Source of the DNA: Rheinheimera oceanensis
GTDB taxonomy: Bacteria; Pseudomonadota; Gammaproteobacteria; Enterobacterales; Alteromonadaceae
NCBI RefSeq assembly: GCF_018831085.1
Contig: NZ_JAGPNM010000017.1
Coordinates: forward strand, 1-40,060
Direction of reading: 5' to 3'
Length of the DNA stretch: 40,060 bases
A model generated the notes under the pieces. It ran no database searches, had not been told where the DNA came from, and worked only from the letters and a program-made list of their open reading frames with translations. The first letter of the stretch is position 1. Each line of letters opens with the position of its first letter. A program made the translations under genes and the position numbers. Below are positions 1 through 8,184 of this stretch, one piece after another.

Positions 1-268
1 AACCACCACCGTGAAGCGAGGGCGCCATTTTAGTGATTTAACAGAGGCTGTCAAGCGTCTTTTTAAAAGATTTTTGCAACCCGTTTTAACTCACCCGAAG
101 CACCGCATTAGCGCTACCCCGTGGCATGGCGCGCATTATAGGGCCTTTTGGAATACCTGCAAGCGCTAAAATAATAAAAATACTGTTTTACGGTCTGTTT
201 GCTTACTAAATGGGCTTTTTGCATATTTTAGATACAAATGGAGTGAAAACAAGCTGTTGTTTATGGTT
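1..268. other. Intergenic region at left edge, no gene seen
   Basis: No convincing reading frame was found. Two similar stretches lie in the same orientation about 110 bp apart, GGGCGCCATTTTAG near 25 and GGCGCGCATTATAGGG near 128. Between them are T-rich and A-rich tracts. This may be the end of a neighbouring transcription unit outside the window, but nothing more can be supported. Confidence 0.4.
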
Positions 269-311
269 GCGGTTTATTACCTAACCGCTAAGATAAGGCT
301 GCTTTATCTTA
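269..311 (+). promoter_or_regulatory. Two adjacent hairpins in the leader of the RRM gene
   Basis: Two perfect inverted repeats abut. GCGGTT (269-274) pairs with AACCGC (283-288) across an 8-nt loop. TAAGATAA (289-296) pairs with TTATCTTA (304-311) across a 7-nt loop. They end 44 nt before the start codon of an RNA-binding protein, so a structured or autoregulatory 5' UTR is possible. No T-run follows, which argues against a terminator. The pairing is seen directly; the role is inference. Confidence 0.45.
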
Positions 312-355
312 TTAAAGCATTCCGATAAATAGAACTAAGTGCTTAGGATATTATT

Positions 356-841
356 ATGTTACCCACTTTACGTGCTTCTTTGCCTTATACACTGGCATTA
401 GCAGTGTTGGCTTATCTTGGCTTTGCCTTTCTTCCTGTGCTGGGGTTTGCGCAGGAAATTTTCGTGGTAATTGGTGTATTGTTAGCTGGCATACTGGTGC
501 CGGTGTTAGTGGATGTGAAAGATCGTGCCGGCGTAGTAGCTTCAACTTCGTCTTTATCTGACTACAAAGGTGATACGACTACTTTATATGTAGGTAACCT
601 GCCTTATCGCGCCAACGAAGATGCTGTAAAAGAGTTATTCCAGCGTTTTGGTGTTGTCGTGAATGTGCGTTTAATGAAAGACCGGCAAACTGGTCGTCGT
701 CGTGGTTTTGGTTTCGTTGAGGTTGCGGCTAAAGACGGCGATAAAATGATCCAGAAGTTAAATGACTTTAATTTTCAGGAGCGCACATTAAAAGTGCGCG
801 AAGCTAAAGAGCGTCAGGATGCTGACGACACTGAAGAGTAA
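356..841 (+). CDS. Membrane-tethered RRM-type RNA-binding protein
   Basis: The protein has 161 residues. The N-terminus is a hydrophobic hairpin with two membrane segments (about 8-30 and 34-52). A single RNA recognition motif follows (about 75-150), with RNP2 LYVGNL (77-82) and RNP1 RGFGFVEV (116-123); the aromatic RNA-contacting residues Y78, F118 and F120 are present. The C-terminus is highly charged. The predicted topology puts both ends in the cytoplasm, with the RRM on the inner face of the membrane. Similar RRM proteins with this N-terminus occur in Alteromonadales and are annotated only as RNA-binding proteins. The ATG at 356 has an AGGA ribosome site at 345-348. The gene stands alone and ends in a strong terminator. 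Its RNA targets are unknown. Confidence 0.85.
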   Translation: MLPTLRASLPYTLALAVLAYLGFAFLPVLGFAQEIFVVIGVLLAGILVPVLVDVKDRAGVVASTSSLSDYKGDTTTLYVGNLPYRANEDAVKELFQRFGVVVNVRLMKDRQTGRRRGFGFVEVAAKDGDKMIQKLNDFNFQERTLKVREAKERQDADDTEE

Positions 842-857
842 ACATTAGTAATCAGAC

Positions 858-883
858 AAGGGAAGCATTTGCTTCCCTTTTTT
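858..883 (+). terminator. Rho-independent terminator after the RRM gene
   Basis: AAGGGAAGC (858-866) pairs with GCTTCCCTT (871-879) across the loop ATTT, and a T-run extends to 883. It lies 17 bp after the RRM stop codon. Confidence 0.9.
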
Positions 884-971
884 AATGCCAATTAGCACCC
901 TGCTAATATTCGTGGTTGGCTCAAGCGGTTCTGTGTCTTAAAATGGTCGTTTTGGTTAAGCAGAGCGATAG

Positions 972-2066
972 ATGAGCGTAGGTCAGGTTTTCCCCGAGCA
1001 GTATTCACAGCAACTTGCAGATAAGGTTACCGCTGTACAGCAGCTGCTATCAAATTTTAATGCCCCAGCGGCAGAAATCTTCCGCTCAAAATCCGATCAT
1101 TACCGTTTACGGGCAGAATTCCGGATTTGGCACAACGGTGATGATATTTATCATGCGATGTTTGACTCGCAAACACGCGACAAAGTGCGTATTGACCATT
1201 TTCCGGTAGCTTGCCGCACTATTGCCGATTTTATGCCGGTGCTGCTGGCAAATATTCAATTCAACCATGAACTGCGCTACAAACTGTATCAGGTAGATTA
1301 TTTGGCTACCCTGTCCGGCGAGTTGCTGGTTTCTCTTATTTACAAACGCCCGCTGACCAACAGCTGGCTGGAGCAAGCGAAGCAACTGACGGATAACCTG
1401 GCGGGGCAATATAATGTGAAGTTTATTGGCCGTTCACGTAAGCAAAAGCTGATGGTAAGCAATGATTATGTCACTGAGCAATTTGAACTTGATGGCAGCC
1501 TTTTGCAGTATCAACAAATAGAAGGCAGCTTTACCCAGCCCAATGGTGAAGTAAACCGGCAGATGCTGGGTTGGGCGAAAAAGATTGCCCAGCAACTATC
1601 GGGAGATTTACTTGAGTTGTATTGCGGCAACGGTAACTTTTCTATTGCCCTGGCGCCCTGCTTTAATAAGGTAGTGGCAACAGAAATTTCCCGTACATCA
1701 ATTAAGTCGGCACAATACAACATTACTCTAAATAAGGTGGGCAACCTGCAAGTGCTGCAAATGTCCGCTGAGGATGTAGCAACCGCACTCCTGCAGGGCA
1801 GCAAGCTGAAACAACTGGATTTAGCAGAGATGCAACTGAATACCGTACTGGTAGATCCGCCACGCGCAGGCCTGGATAGCGGCACCGAGGAACTGGTCAG
1901 CCGCTTTAACGATATTATTTACATTTCCTGCAACCCGCAAACTCTGGCGCATAACTTACAAAGTTTGACTAAAACACACGACATAGTGCAACTGGCTGTA
2001 TTTGATCAGTTCCCCTACACCCACCATATTGAAAGCGGTGTCTGGCTACGTAAACGCCAGAGCTGA
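972..2066 (+). CDS. trmA: tRNA (uracil-5-)-methyltransferase TrmA
   Basis: TrmA makes 5-methyluridine at position 54 (T-loop) of tRNA using S-adenosylmethionine. At 364 residues it is close to E. coli TrmA (366). The SAM-binding motif LELYCGNGNFS lies at 214-224 and DPPRAGLD at 295-302. The catalytic nucleophile is Cys320 in ISCNPQTL, and the general base is Glu354 in the C-terminal HHIESG motif. The N-terminal half lacks the TRAM domain and the 4Fe-4S cysteines of RlmD/RlmC, which supports TrmA over those relatives. The ATG at 972 fits the family N-terminus; only a weak GA-rich ribosome site precedes it. The gene is monocistronic and convergent with fabR. Confidence 0.95.
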   Translation: MSVGQVFPEQYSQQLADKVTAVQQLLSNFNAPAAEIFRSKSDHYRLRAEFRIWHNGDDIYHAMFDSQTRDKVRIDHFPVACRTIADFMPVLLANIQFNHELRYKLYQVDYLATLSGELLVSLIYKRPLTNSWLEQAKQLTDNLAGQYNVKFIGRSRKQKLMVSNDYVTEQFELDGSLLQYQQIEGSFTQPNGEVNRQMLGWAKKIAQQLSGDLLELYCGNGNFSIALAPCFNKVVATEISRTSIKSAQYNITLNKVGNLQVLQMSAEDVATALLQGSKLKQLDLAEMQLNTVLVDPPRAGLDSGTEELVSRFNDIIYISCNPQTLAHNLQSLTKTHDIVQLAVFDQFPYTHHIESGVWLRKRQS

Positions 2067-2083
2067 CCCAAACCCGCTGTAAA

Positions 2084-2692
2084 TTAGCTTTTAGGTTTAC
2101 GACCTGAGCCAGCGGCACCATGGGTAAGCCAACGTAATTGGGTAATGGTGCGGCTGGTTAAATAGCTATACTGCTCTGGTGGTGCATCCAGTGCATCAGC
2201 TCCGGCATGAAAAACCAATATTACCATGGCTTCTGCCTGTGCCCTGGCTAATTCGTCCGGGCAGGTGGTTTCCTTACGTAAATACTCGGCCAGTTCGGCA
2301 ACGAAATGTTGGATCTCGCGGGCCACTGCGCCCCTGAATGCTGCAGAAGTACCCGAGCGTTCGCGCAACAATAAACGAAACACATTACTGTTGCCGGTAA
2401 CAAACTCCATAAAAGTTTCAATAGAGGTGCGAATAACGCTACCGTTTTTCTCAATACGTTGCCGCGCCTGGCGCATTAACTGGCGTAGCATTAAACCAGC
2501 TTCGTCTACCAGGGTAAGGCCTAATTCATCCATATCCGCAAAGTGACGATAAAATGATGTAGGCGCGATACCCGCTTCACGTGCTACTTCACGTAAGCTT
2601 AAGCTGGCGAAGCTTTTGTCAGCGCTCAGTTGAGAAAAAGCGGCATTTATAATAGCGCGGCGGGTGCGCTCTTTCTGCTCGGCTCTGGACAC
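2084..2692 (-). CDS. fabR: TetR-family repressor of unsaturated fatty acid genes, FabR
   Basis: The 202-residue regulator has an N-terminal TetR helix-turn-helix (about 8-55) that includes SLREVAREAGIAPTSFYRHF. The ligand-binding half carries family-typical blocks such as GLMLRQLMRQARQRI and RLLLRERSGTSAAFRGAVAR. These blocks are nearly identical to E. coli FabR (215 aa), which represses fabA/fabB and senses the balance of unsaturated and saturated acyl chains. Here it is transcribed away from a fatty acid desaturase, and the shared upstream region contains a FabR-like palindrome. Control of the desaturase, and possibly of itself, is therefore likely. DesT of Pseudomonas is the main alternative, but the sequence matches FabR better. 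Confidence 0.93.
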   Translation of the reverse strand: MSRAEQKERTRRAIINAAFSQLSADKSFASLSLREVAREAGIAPTSFYRHFADMDELGLTLVDEAGLMLRQLMRQARQRIEKNGSVIRTSIETFMEFVTGNSNVFRLLLRERSGTSAAFRGAVAREIQHFVAELAEYLRKETTCPDELARAQAEAMVILVFHAGADALDAPPEQYSYLTSRTITQLRWLTHGAAGSGRKPKS

Positions 2693-2731
2693 AGATATTC
2701 CTTTATTCAGCGAAAAGCACTATTTTATACC

Positions 2732-2759
2732 TTGACCCGGGGGTTGTGACCAGTAGAAT
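2732..2759 (+). promoter_or_regulatory. Predicted sigma-70 promoter of the desaturase gene
   Basis: TTGACC (2732-2737) and TAGAAT (2754-2759) are separated by 16 bp. The start of transcription would be near 2766, inside the FabR-like palindrome. Confidence 0.65.
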
Positions 2760-2760
2760 G

Positions 2761-2778
2761 AGCGAACAGTTGTAAGCC
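2761..2778. promoter_or_regulatory. Probable FabR operator
   Basis: AGCGAACAGTTGTAAGCC differs at 3 of 16 informative positions from the FabR palindrome AGCGTACANNTGTACGCT, recalled from E. coli fabA/fabB. It begins one base after the -10 box and covers the expected transcription start, a position suited to repression. The fabR gene starts 69 bp away in the other direction. Confidence 0.65.
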
Positions 2779-2790
2779 AAAGTGGAATTT

Positions 2791-3909
2791 ATGAAAAAAG
2801 CGCCCATTATCTGGACTAACGTTCTGCTGTTTTCCATCACAACCCTGATTGCCGCCGTCGGTGTACCCTGGTATGCCTTAACTATTGGTTTTGGCTGGTT
2901 CGAGATTATTGCCACCATTATATGCTTGGGCTATTGCGGTATGTCTATCACTGCAGGTTATCACCGGCTATGGGCGCACAAAACTTATGACGCGCATCCT
3001 GCATTGCAATGGCTTTACGCTATTGGCGGCGCTTTTGCCCTGCAAAACAGCGCGCTGCACTGGTCGGCTGACCACCGTGTACATCACCGCCATGTCGATG
3101 ATAATGATAAAGACCCCTATTCTGCTGGCCGTGGTTTCTGGTATAGCCATATTGGCTGGATGTTGCGTGATTATGAAAATGTCGAAAAACCAGACTACAG
3201 CAATGTCCGTGATCTGCAGAAAAACCCGATTGTAATGTGGCAACACCGCAACTACTTGTGGCTGACTATAGCCACTAACTTTGGTATCCCATTATTATTA
3301 GGTATTATCAGCGGCAATATTCTGGGCATGTTATTACTGGCCGGTGTGCTGCGTCTGGTATTAAGCCATCATTTTACCTTCTTTATTAACTCACTGGCGC
3401 ATATCTGGGGTTCACAGCCTTACACAGAAAAAAACTCAGCCCGCGATAACGGTATACTGGCTTTTGTTACCTATGGTGAGGGATACCACAACTTCCATCA
3501 TATTTTTGAGTATGATTATCGTAATGGTATTAAGTGGTACCAATTTGACCCAACAAAATGGTTTATCAAATCAGCTTCCTGGTTAAAGTTAACAGCTAAC
3601 CTTAGGGTTGTTCCGGAAGAAAGGATTGAGCAGGCCAGATTGCAAATGCAACTGAAACGGGCACAGGATAATGTGCGTAAGCGACCAAATGCAGAACAAT
3701 TGCTGCAGTTATTACAGCATGAATATGAACTGTTACTGGCCAGAATGCAGGATTACTACAGTATAAAGAAACAGTTATTGCTGCAACGTAAAGACAAGTT
3801 GGTTGCACAGTATCAAGCTGTTGATTTTAAAAATAAATACAATGAATTCAAACAACATTTACAGCAACAGCAGCAGCACTGGCAGCGATTGGTAGATGCT
3901 TTTGTTTAA
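2791..3909 (+). CDS. Membrane fatty acid (acyl-CoA type) desaturase
   Basis: This is an integral-membrane diiron desaturase, probably delta-9, that introduces a double bond into saturated acyl chains for membrane fluidity. The three histidine boxes are HRLWAH (58-63), HRVHH (95-99) and HNFHH (233-237). Hydrophobic segments lie at about 5-50, 75-88 and 155-190. The last roughly 95 residues (from about 277) are not part of the catalytic domain: they are charged and Gln-rich, look alpha-helical or coiled-coil, and end in a run of five glutamines. The ATG at 2791 begins MKKAPIIW; a GTG three codons upstream (2782) is possible but overlaps the only GGA ribosome-binding sequence. Regulation by FabR is suggested by the operator at 2761. 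A strong terminator follows. Confidence 0.9.
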   Translation: MKKAPIIWTNVLLFSITTLIAAVGVPWYALTIGFGWFEIIATIICLGYCGMSITAGYHRLWAHKTYDAHPALQWLYAIGGAFALQNSALHWSADHRVHHRHVDDNDKDPYSAGRGFWYSHIGWMLRDYENVEKPDYSNVRDLQKNPIVMWQHRNYLWLTIATNFGIPLLLGIISGNILGMLLLAGVLRLVLSHHFTFFINSLAHIWGSQPYTEKNSARDNGILAFVTYGEGYHNFHHIFEYDYRNGIKWYQFDPTKWFIKSASWLKLTANLRVVPEERIEQARLQMQLKRAQDNVRKRPNAEQLLQLLQHEYELLLARMQDYYSIKKQLLLQRKDKLVAQYQAVDFKNKYNEFKQHLQQQQQHWQRLVDAFV

Positions 3910-3911
3910 CC

Positions 3912-3938
3912 AAAAAAGAGACTTCGGTCTCTTTTTTT
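3912..3938 (+). terminator. Rho-independent terminator after the desaturase
   Basis: The stem AAAAAGAGAC/GTCTCTTTTT closes on a TTCG tetraloop, and the T-run ends at 3938, just after the stop codon. Confidence 0.93.
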
Positions 3939-3995
3939 GTATCTAATACCTGATATGCTCAGACTTAAGTCAGTTAAATCAGTGAGATCATCCAC

Positions 3996-5420
3996 GTGAG
4001 TGCAAAGAAAGCGACCCCGAAAAAAGCCAGCTTTGATTTTGATGCCATTGTTATAGGAACCGGCCCCGGTGGCGAAGGGGCGGCCATGTATCTGGCAAAA
4101 AGCGGGCTTAAAGTAGCGGCGATTGAGCGTTACCATGCTGTCGGCGGTGGTTGCACACATTGGGGTACTATCCCTTCAAAGGCGTTACGCCACTCGGTCA
4201 GCCGTTTGATTGAATTTAATGAAAACCCTTTATTTCAACTGGATGAACAACATACCAAACTCACTTTTTCGCAAATTTTAAAACATGCCGCCGGCGTGAT
4301 CCGCAAACAAGTGCGGCTAAGAACCGGTTTTTATGACCGCAATCTGGTAAAAATATATCAGGGCGAAGCCCGCTTTATTGATAACCATAATCTGAGTATC
4401 AGCAGCGATGATGGCAGTTGCTTTGAGCTTAGCGCCAAAACCATTGTAATTGCCAGCGGCTCACGCCCCTACCGGCCAGCGGATGTCGACTTTAACCACA
4501 ACAGGATCTATGACTCAGACACTATCTTGTCATTACAACACGATCCCAAGCATATTATTATTTACGGCGCCGGGGTTATAGGCTGTGAATATGCTTCTAT
4601 TTTCCGCGGTTTGGGGGTCCGGGTAGATCTGGTCAATACCCGTGACCGTCTGCTGTCGTTTATGGACACCGAGATTTCCGACTCGCTAAGTTACCATTTC
4701 TGGAACTCCGGTATGACTATTCGCCATGGCGAAGAATTTGACCGCATTGAAGGTAAAGATGACGGCGTAGTGCTGCATCTTAAATCCGGCAAAAAAATGA
4801 AAGCTGATTGTTTTTTGTTTGCCAATGGCCGCACCGGCAACACTGATATGCTGAACTTAGCTGCAATAGGCCTTGAAGCAGACAGCCGTGGCCTGGTTAA
4901 AGTAAATAAACAGTATCAAACCAGTATAGATAATATCTATGCCGTTGGTGATGTGATTGGCTACCCCAGCTTAGCCAGTGCGGCATATGATCAGGGCCGC
5001 TTAGCCGGCGAGGCTATTGTTAAAGGGAATCTGGATGGTCATTTGATTGCTGACATTCCGGCAGGCATTTATACCATCCCGGAAATGAGCTCCGTTGGTA
5101 AAACTGAGCAGGAACTTACTGCAGCCAAAATTCCATATGAAGTAGGCCGTGCCCAGTTTAAGCATCTGGCCCGGGCACAAATTGCCAACACCAGTGTTGG
5201 CAGTTTAAAACTGTTATTTCATCGCGATACCTTAGAGATACTTGGTATTCATTGTTTTGGTGAGCGTGCTGCAGAAATTGTACATATAGGCCAGGCAATT
5301 ATGATGCAAAAAAACGGTGGTAATACCCTGGAGTATTTTGTGCATACTACTTTTAATTACCCCACGATGGCAGAAGCATACCGGGTGGCCGCACTGAATG
5401 GCCTTAACCGGCTTTTTTAG
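3996..5420 (+). CDS. sthA: Soluble pyridine nucleotide transhydrogenase SthA
   Basis: SthA is a cytosolic FAD enzyme that transfers hydride between NADPH and NAD+, usually to remove excess NADPH. It has 474 residues (E. coli 466). The FAD motif GTGPGGEGAA lies at 21-30 and the NAD(P) motif GAGVIGCEYAS in the middle. The second FAD motif is in YAVGDVIGYPSLASAA. The active-site segment is GGCTHWGTIPSKA: Cys53 is kept but the second cysteine of the CxxxxC disulfide of lipoamide or glutathione reductases is Thr, as is usual for SthA. The start is GTG at 3996, because no ATG lies nearby and the N-terminus MSAKKATPKK fits. GTGAGA just upstream may serve as ribosome site. The gene is monocistronic. 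Confidence 0.95.
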   Translation: MSAKKATPKKASFDFDAIVIGTGPGGEGAAMYLAKSGLKVAAIERYHAVGGGCTHWGTIPSKALRHSVSRLIEFNENPLFQLDEQHTKLTFSQILKHAAGVIRKQVRLRTGFYDRNLVKIYQGEARFIDNHNLSISSDDGSCFELSAKTIVIASGSRPYRPADVDFNHNRIYDSDTILSLQHDPKHIIIYGAGVIGCEYASIFRGLGVRVDLVNTRDRLLSFMDTEISDSLSYHFWNSGMTIRHGEEFDRIEGKDDGVVLHLKSGKKMKADCFLFANGRTGNTDMLNLAAIGLEADSRGLVKVNKQYQTSIDNIYAVGDVIGYPSLASAAYDQGRLAGEAIVKGNLDGHLIADIPAGIYTIPEMSSVGKTEQELTAAKIPYEVGRAQFKHLARAQIANTSVGSLKLLFHRDTLEILGIHCFGERAAEIVHIGQAIMMQKNGGNTLEYFVHTTFNYPTMAEAYRVAALNGLNRLF

Positions 5421-5549
5421 TCGTAACATAATGATATTTAATCATTAAATAATTAAATTATCGTTGCTATATATATTTTTGTTTTGCCTGATAAATCGTT
5501 GTAAACTCAATTGCATAATAATTAAACAGATAGTTTACGGGAAAGTTTT

Positions 5550-6914
5550 ATGCTGCAACTTCGGTATAGTTTGGCATTATTGTGGCTGACCATTTCGTTT
5601 CAGGTACAGGCTGATTTCCCCACAGCAAAAGCGTTATTTGAGCAACAAGAATACGCGCAGGCCAAACCAAAGCTTGAGGCTCTGGCTGAGCTGGGCCACC
5701 TGGAGGCTCAGTATTTGTTATCAAGAATGTATGCTGAGGGTTTAGGTGTAGATGCAGATATAAAACTCGCCTACGCCTGGACCCTGATTGCCCGTGACGC
5801 TAAACACCCGTTAGCAGATCAACAATATCAGGAACTACGCACCAAACTCCCTTCACGTTTAGCAGGTAAAGAAGTGTATACCACGCTAAACAACCAATAT
5901 GGCAAACAGGCACTGTCAGGTAACCTGTATCCAAGCGCCAACCGCTATGTCAACACCAGCAGCAGATTAAAAGCGGTTCACCAACCAGAGCCTAAATATC
6001 CGTCTTATTTCGAGCGCGCAGGTGTCGCCGCATGGGCAGTAGTACATTATGACGTGACGGAAGATGGCGCAGTAGAAAATGCTAATGTGGCTGCCAGCTT
6101 CCCTATTGACGGTATTAATGAGTACGTACTGGATGCCATTAAAAGCTGGCGATTTGAACCGCCAAAAGATTTATACGGCGCCCCCGTTCGGATGGAATTG
6201 CAGTCACATACCTTCAGAATAAAAAGCTCTGCAGGGGCACAAGCCCGCAAATTTCAACGCGACAGCCAGGAGTATACCGATGCCATTCTGGCCGCAGCTA
6301 AAGCAGAATCTGCTAAATATCAGTACCTGCACGCAGTGCTGGCAGAAAATAATATTATTACCGATCCCTCCCCTGTTAACTGGTATCTGCGAGCTGCCAT
6401 TAATGGGTATCAGCCTGCGCAATATCGTCTGGCGCAATGCTTAATTACCGGCAATGGCTGTGACAAAGACCCAAGCAAAGCTTTGAACTGGCTGGCTATT
6501 TCTGCTGACAGCGGCGATGCAAAAGCGGCTTATTTACTGGCTCAGGAGCTACTGGACAGTAATAACGTCAATTATAATCCGCATAAAGCTGCCGGTTATC
6601 TGGAAAGCGCCGCACGTCAAGACTACATGCCCGCAGTAACCGAATATGCTTCTCTGCTGGCGATGTCAGATGATCCTACGTTGCGGGACCCAGAAAAAGC
6701 CATCAAGCTGGCAGAGCAAGGCCGCACTGCAGATGCTGCCAACCCAACTCTGTTGTCTATTCTGGGTGTTGCTTTTATTGAACTGGGCCAGCAAAGTCGT
6801 GGCGAATCAATGCTAAAACAAGCAATAGAAGAAGCCAAACGGCGTAACTGGACCATTGAAAACTTTGAAGATTTACTCGCCGATTACCAGACTGTCGCAA
6901 CAAGCACAAACTAA
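5550..6914 (+). CDS. Secreted Sel1-repeat protein with central TonB C-terminal domain
   Basis: The 454-residue protein has a signal peptide (1-21, cleavage near VQA/DF). A Sel1/TPR-like segment follows (about 25-85, with AQYLLSRMYAEGLGVD). The central domain resembles TonB_C (about 145-225, with PKYP, AVVHYDVTEDGAV and AIKSWRFEPP). Further Sel1/TPR repeats fill the C-terminal half (about 275-430). Canonical TonB is anchored by an uncleaved N-terminal helix followed by a Pro-rich spacer; this protein has neither, so energy coupling to the inner membrane is doubtful. A periplasmic scaffold or binding role is more likely. ATG 5550 directly precedes the signal peptide. It is monocistronic and convergent with hemE. 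The function is unknown. Confidence 0.82.
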   Translation: MLQLRYSLALLWLTISFQVQADFPTAKALFEQQEYAQAKPKLEALAELGHLEAQYLLSRMYAEGLGVDADIKLAYAWTLIARDAKHPLADQQYQELRTKLPSRLAGKEVYTTLNNQYGKQALSGNLYPSANRYVNTSSRLKAVHQPEPKYPSYFERAGVAAWAVVHYDVTEDGAVENANVAASFPIDGINEYVLDAIKSWRFEPPKDLYGAPVRMELQSHTFRIKSSAGAQARKFQRDSQEYTDAILAAAKAESAKYQYLHAVLAENNIITDPSPVNWYLRAAINGYQPAQYRLAQCLITGNGCDKDPSKALNWLAISADSGDAKAAYLLAQELLDSNNVNYNPHKAAGYLESAARQDYMPAVTEYASLLAMSDDPTLRDPEKAIKLAEQGRTADAANPTLLSILGVAFIELGQQSRGESMLKQAIEEAKRRNWTIENFEDLLADYQTVATSTN

Positions 6915-6936
6915 CTGTGTCTTAATGTGTTAAGTT

Positions 6937-6957
6937 CCCCCCGGCTAATGCCGGGGG
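6937..6957. terminator. GC-rich hairpin between convergent genes
   Basis: CCCCCGGC pairs with GCCGGGGG across TAAT, midway between the convergent stop codons of the TonB-domain gene and hemE. There is no clear T-run on either strand, so it may work with Rho or as a 3'-end stabiliser. Confidence 0.6.
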
Positions 6958-6965
6958 CATTCTGC

Positions 6966-8045
6966 TTATTCAGCCAGCTCAGTATTCATATGATAAGTGC
7001 GGCTAAACGCATGCACAGCATCAATAAACACGCTGACACGTTCAGGATCTACGTCAGGTGTTATACCATGGCCCAGATTAAACACGTGGCCGCTTCCCTG
7101 ACCAAAACCATCCAGTATCATTTGTACTTCCTGACGGATACGCTCTGGTGAACCTAACAAAATTGCCGGGTCCATATTGCCCTGCAACGCAACTTTATCG
7201 CCAACACGGGCTTTTGCATCACCGATATTGATTGTCCAGTCCAGCCCCAGCGCGTCGCAGCCGGTATTAGCAATGGCTTCCAGCCACAAGCCGCCATTTT
7301 TGGTAAACAACGTTACCGGTACTTTACGGCCGTCGGCTTCACGGGTTAAACCATTGACTATTTGTTGCATATAGCCCAGTGAGAACTCCTGATAATCGCG
7401 CGGTGTTAATACTCCGCCCCAGGTATCAAAAATCATCACAGACTGGGCGCCCGCCGCTATTTGCGCATTCAGATATAACACGACACTTTTCGCCAGCTTA
7501 TCTAGTAATAGATGTAGTGCTTCCGGTTCGGTAAACATCATCTTTTTGATTGTACCAAAGGTTTTGCTACTACCTCCTTCAACCATATAGGTGGCCAAGG
7601 TCCAGGGGCTGCCGGAAAAGCCAATTAACGGCACACTGCCATTCAGCTCCCGGCGGATAGTACGCACAGCATCCATAACATAGCGCAATTCCTGCTCCGG
7701 ATCCGGAACAGGCAAATTGGCAATATCAAGAAAGTCGCGCACTGGCCGTTGAAATTTAGGACCTTCGCCTTCGCCAAAATAAAGCCCCAGGCCCATGGCA
7801 TCAGGAATGGTCAGAATATCACTGAATAAAATTGCGGCATCCAATGCATAACGGCGTAACGGCTGCAATGTGACTTCACACGCCAGCTCCGGATTTTTAC
7901 ACAACGACATAAAATCACCTGCCTGTGCTCTGGTTGCGCGGTATTCAGGTAAATAACGCCCCGCTTGTCGCATCATCCAAACCGGTGTTCTGTCTACCGG
8001 TTGTTTGAGTAAAGCTCTGAGGTACCGATCATTCTTTAATTGCAT
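6966..8045 (-). CDS. hemE: Uroporphyrinogen decarboxylase HemE
   Basis: HemE removes four carboxyl groups from uroporphyrinogen III to give coproporphyrinogen III in heme synthesis, without a cofactor. At 359 residues it matches the family (E. coli 354). Signature segments are PVWMMRQAGRYLPEYR (the tetrapyrrole-binding arginines), LFSDILTIPDAMGL (the catalytic Asp), GFSGSPWTLATYMVEGG and the C-terminal FNLGHGITPDVDPERV. The ATG at 8045 gives the normal MQLKNDRYLRALL start, preceded by GGCGGA; the in-frame GTG at 8063 is less likely. In E. coli nudC directly precedes hemE, and here that order is kept across a 370-bp gap holding a repeat and a candidate sRNA. Confidence 0.96.
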   Translation of the reverse strand: MQLKNDRYLRALLKQPVDRTPVWMMRQAGRYLPEYRATRAQAGDFMSLCKNPELACEVTLQPLRRYALDAAILFSDILTIPDAMGLGLYFGEGEGPKFQRPVRDFLDIANLPVPDPEQELRYVMDAVRTIRRELNGSVPLIGFSGSPWTLATYMVEGGSSKTFGTIKKMMFTEPEALHLLLDKLAKSVVLYLNAQIAAGAQSVMIFDTWGGVLTPRDYQEFSLGYMQQIVNGLTREADGRKVPVTLFTKNGGLWLEAIANTGCDALGLDWTINIGDAKARVGDKVALQGNMDPAILLGSPERIRQEVQMILDGFGQGSGHVFNLGHGITPDVDPERVSVFIDAVHAFSRTYHMNTELAE

Positions 8046-8149
8046 AGTTTGTCCGCCATTCACAGGATTGGCGCTATTTTAACACTCTGTAGCCGCAGCG
8101 ACCATGTTTTCGCTGTAAATGCTACGTTCAGGTTTTTTATGCTAGACGC

Positions 8150-8178
8150 TTGTCATCAACAAATCGATCTGCTATAAC
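8150..8178 (+). promoter_or_regulatory. Predicted sigma-70 promoter driving a candidate small RNA
   Basis: TTGTCA (8150-8155) and TATAAC (8173-8178) are spaced by 17 bp. No open reading frame of credible size follows before the terminator at 8247, so the expected product is a short RNA. Confidence 0.6.
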
Positions 8179-8184
8179 ATTGCT

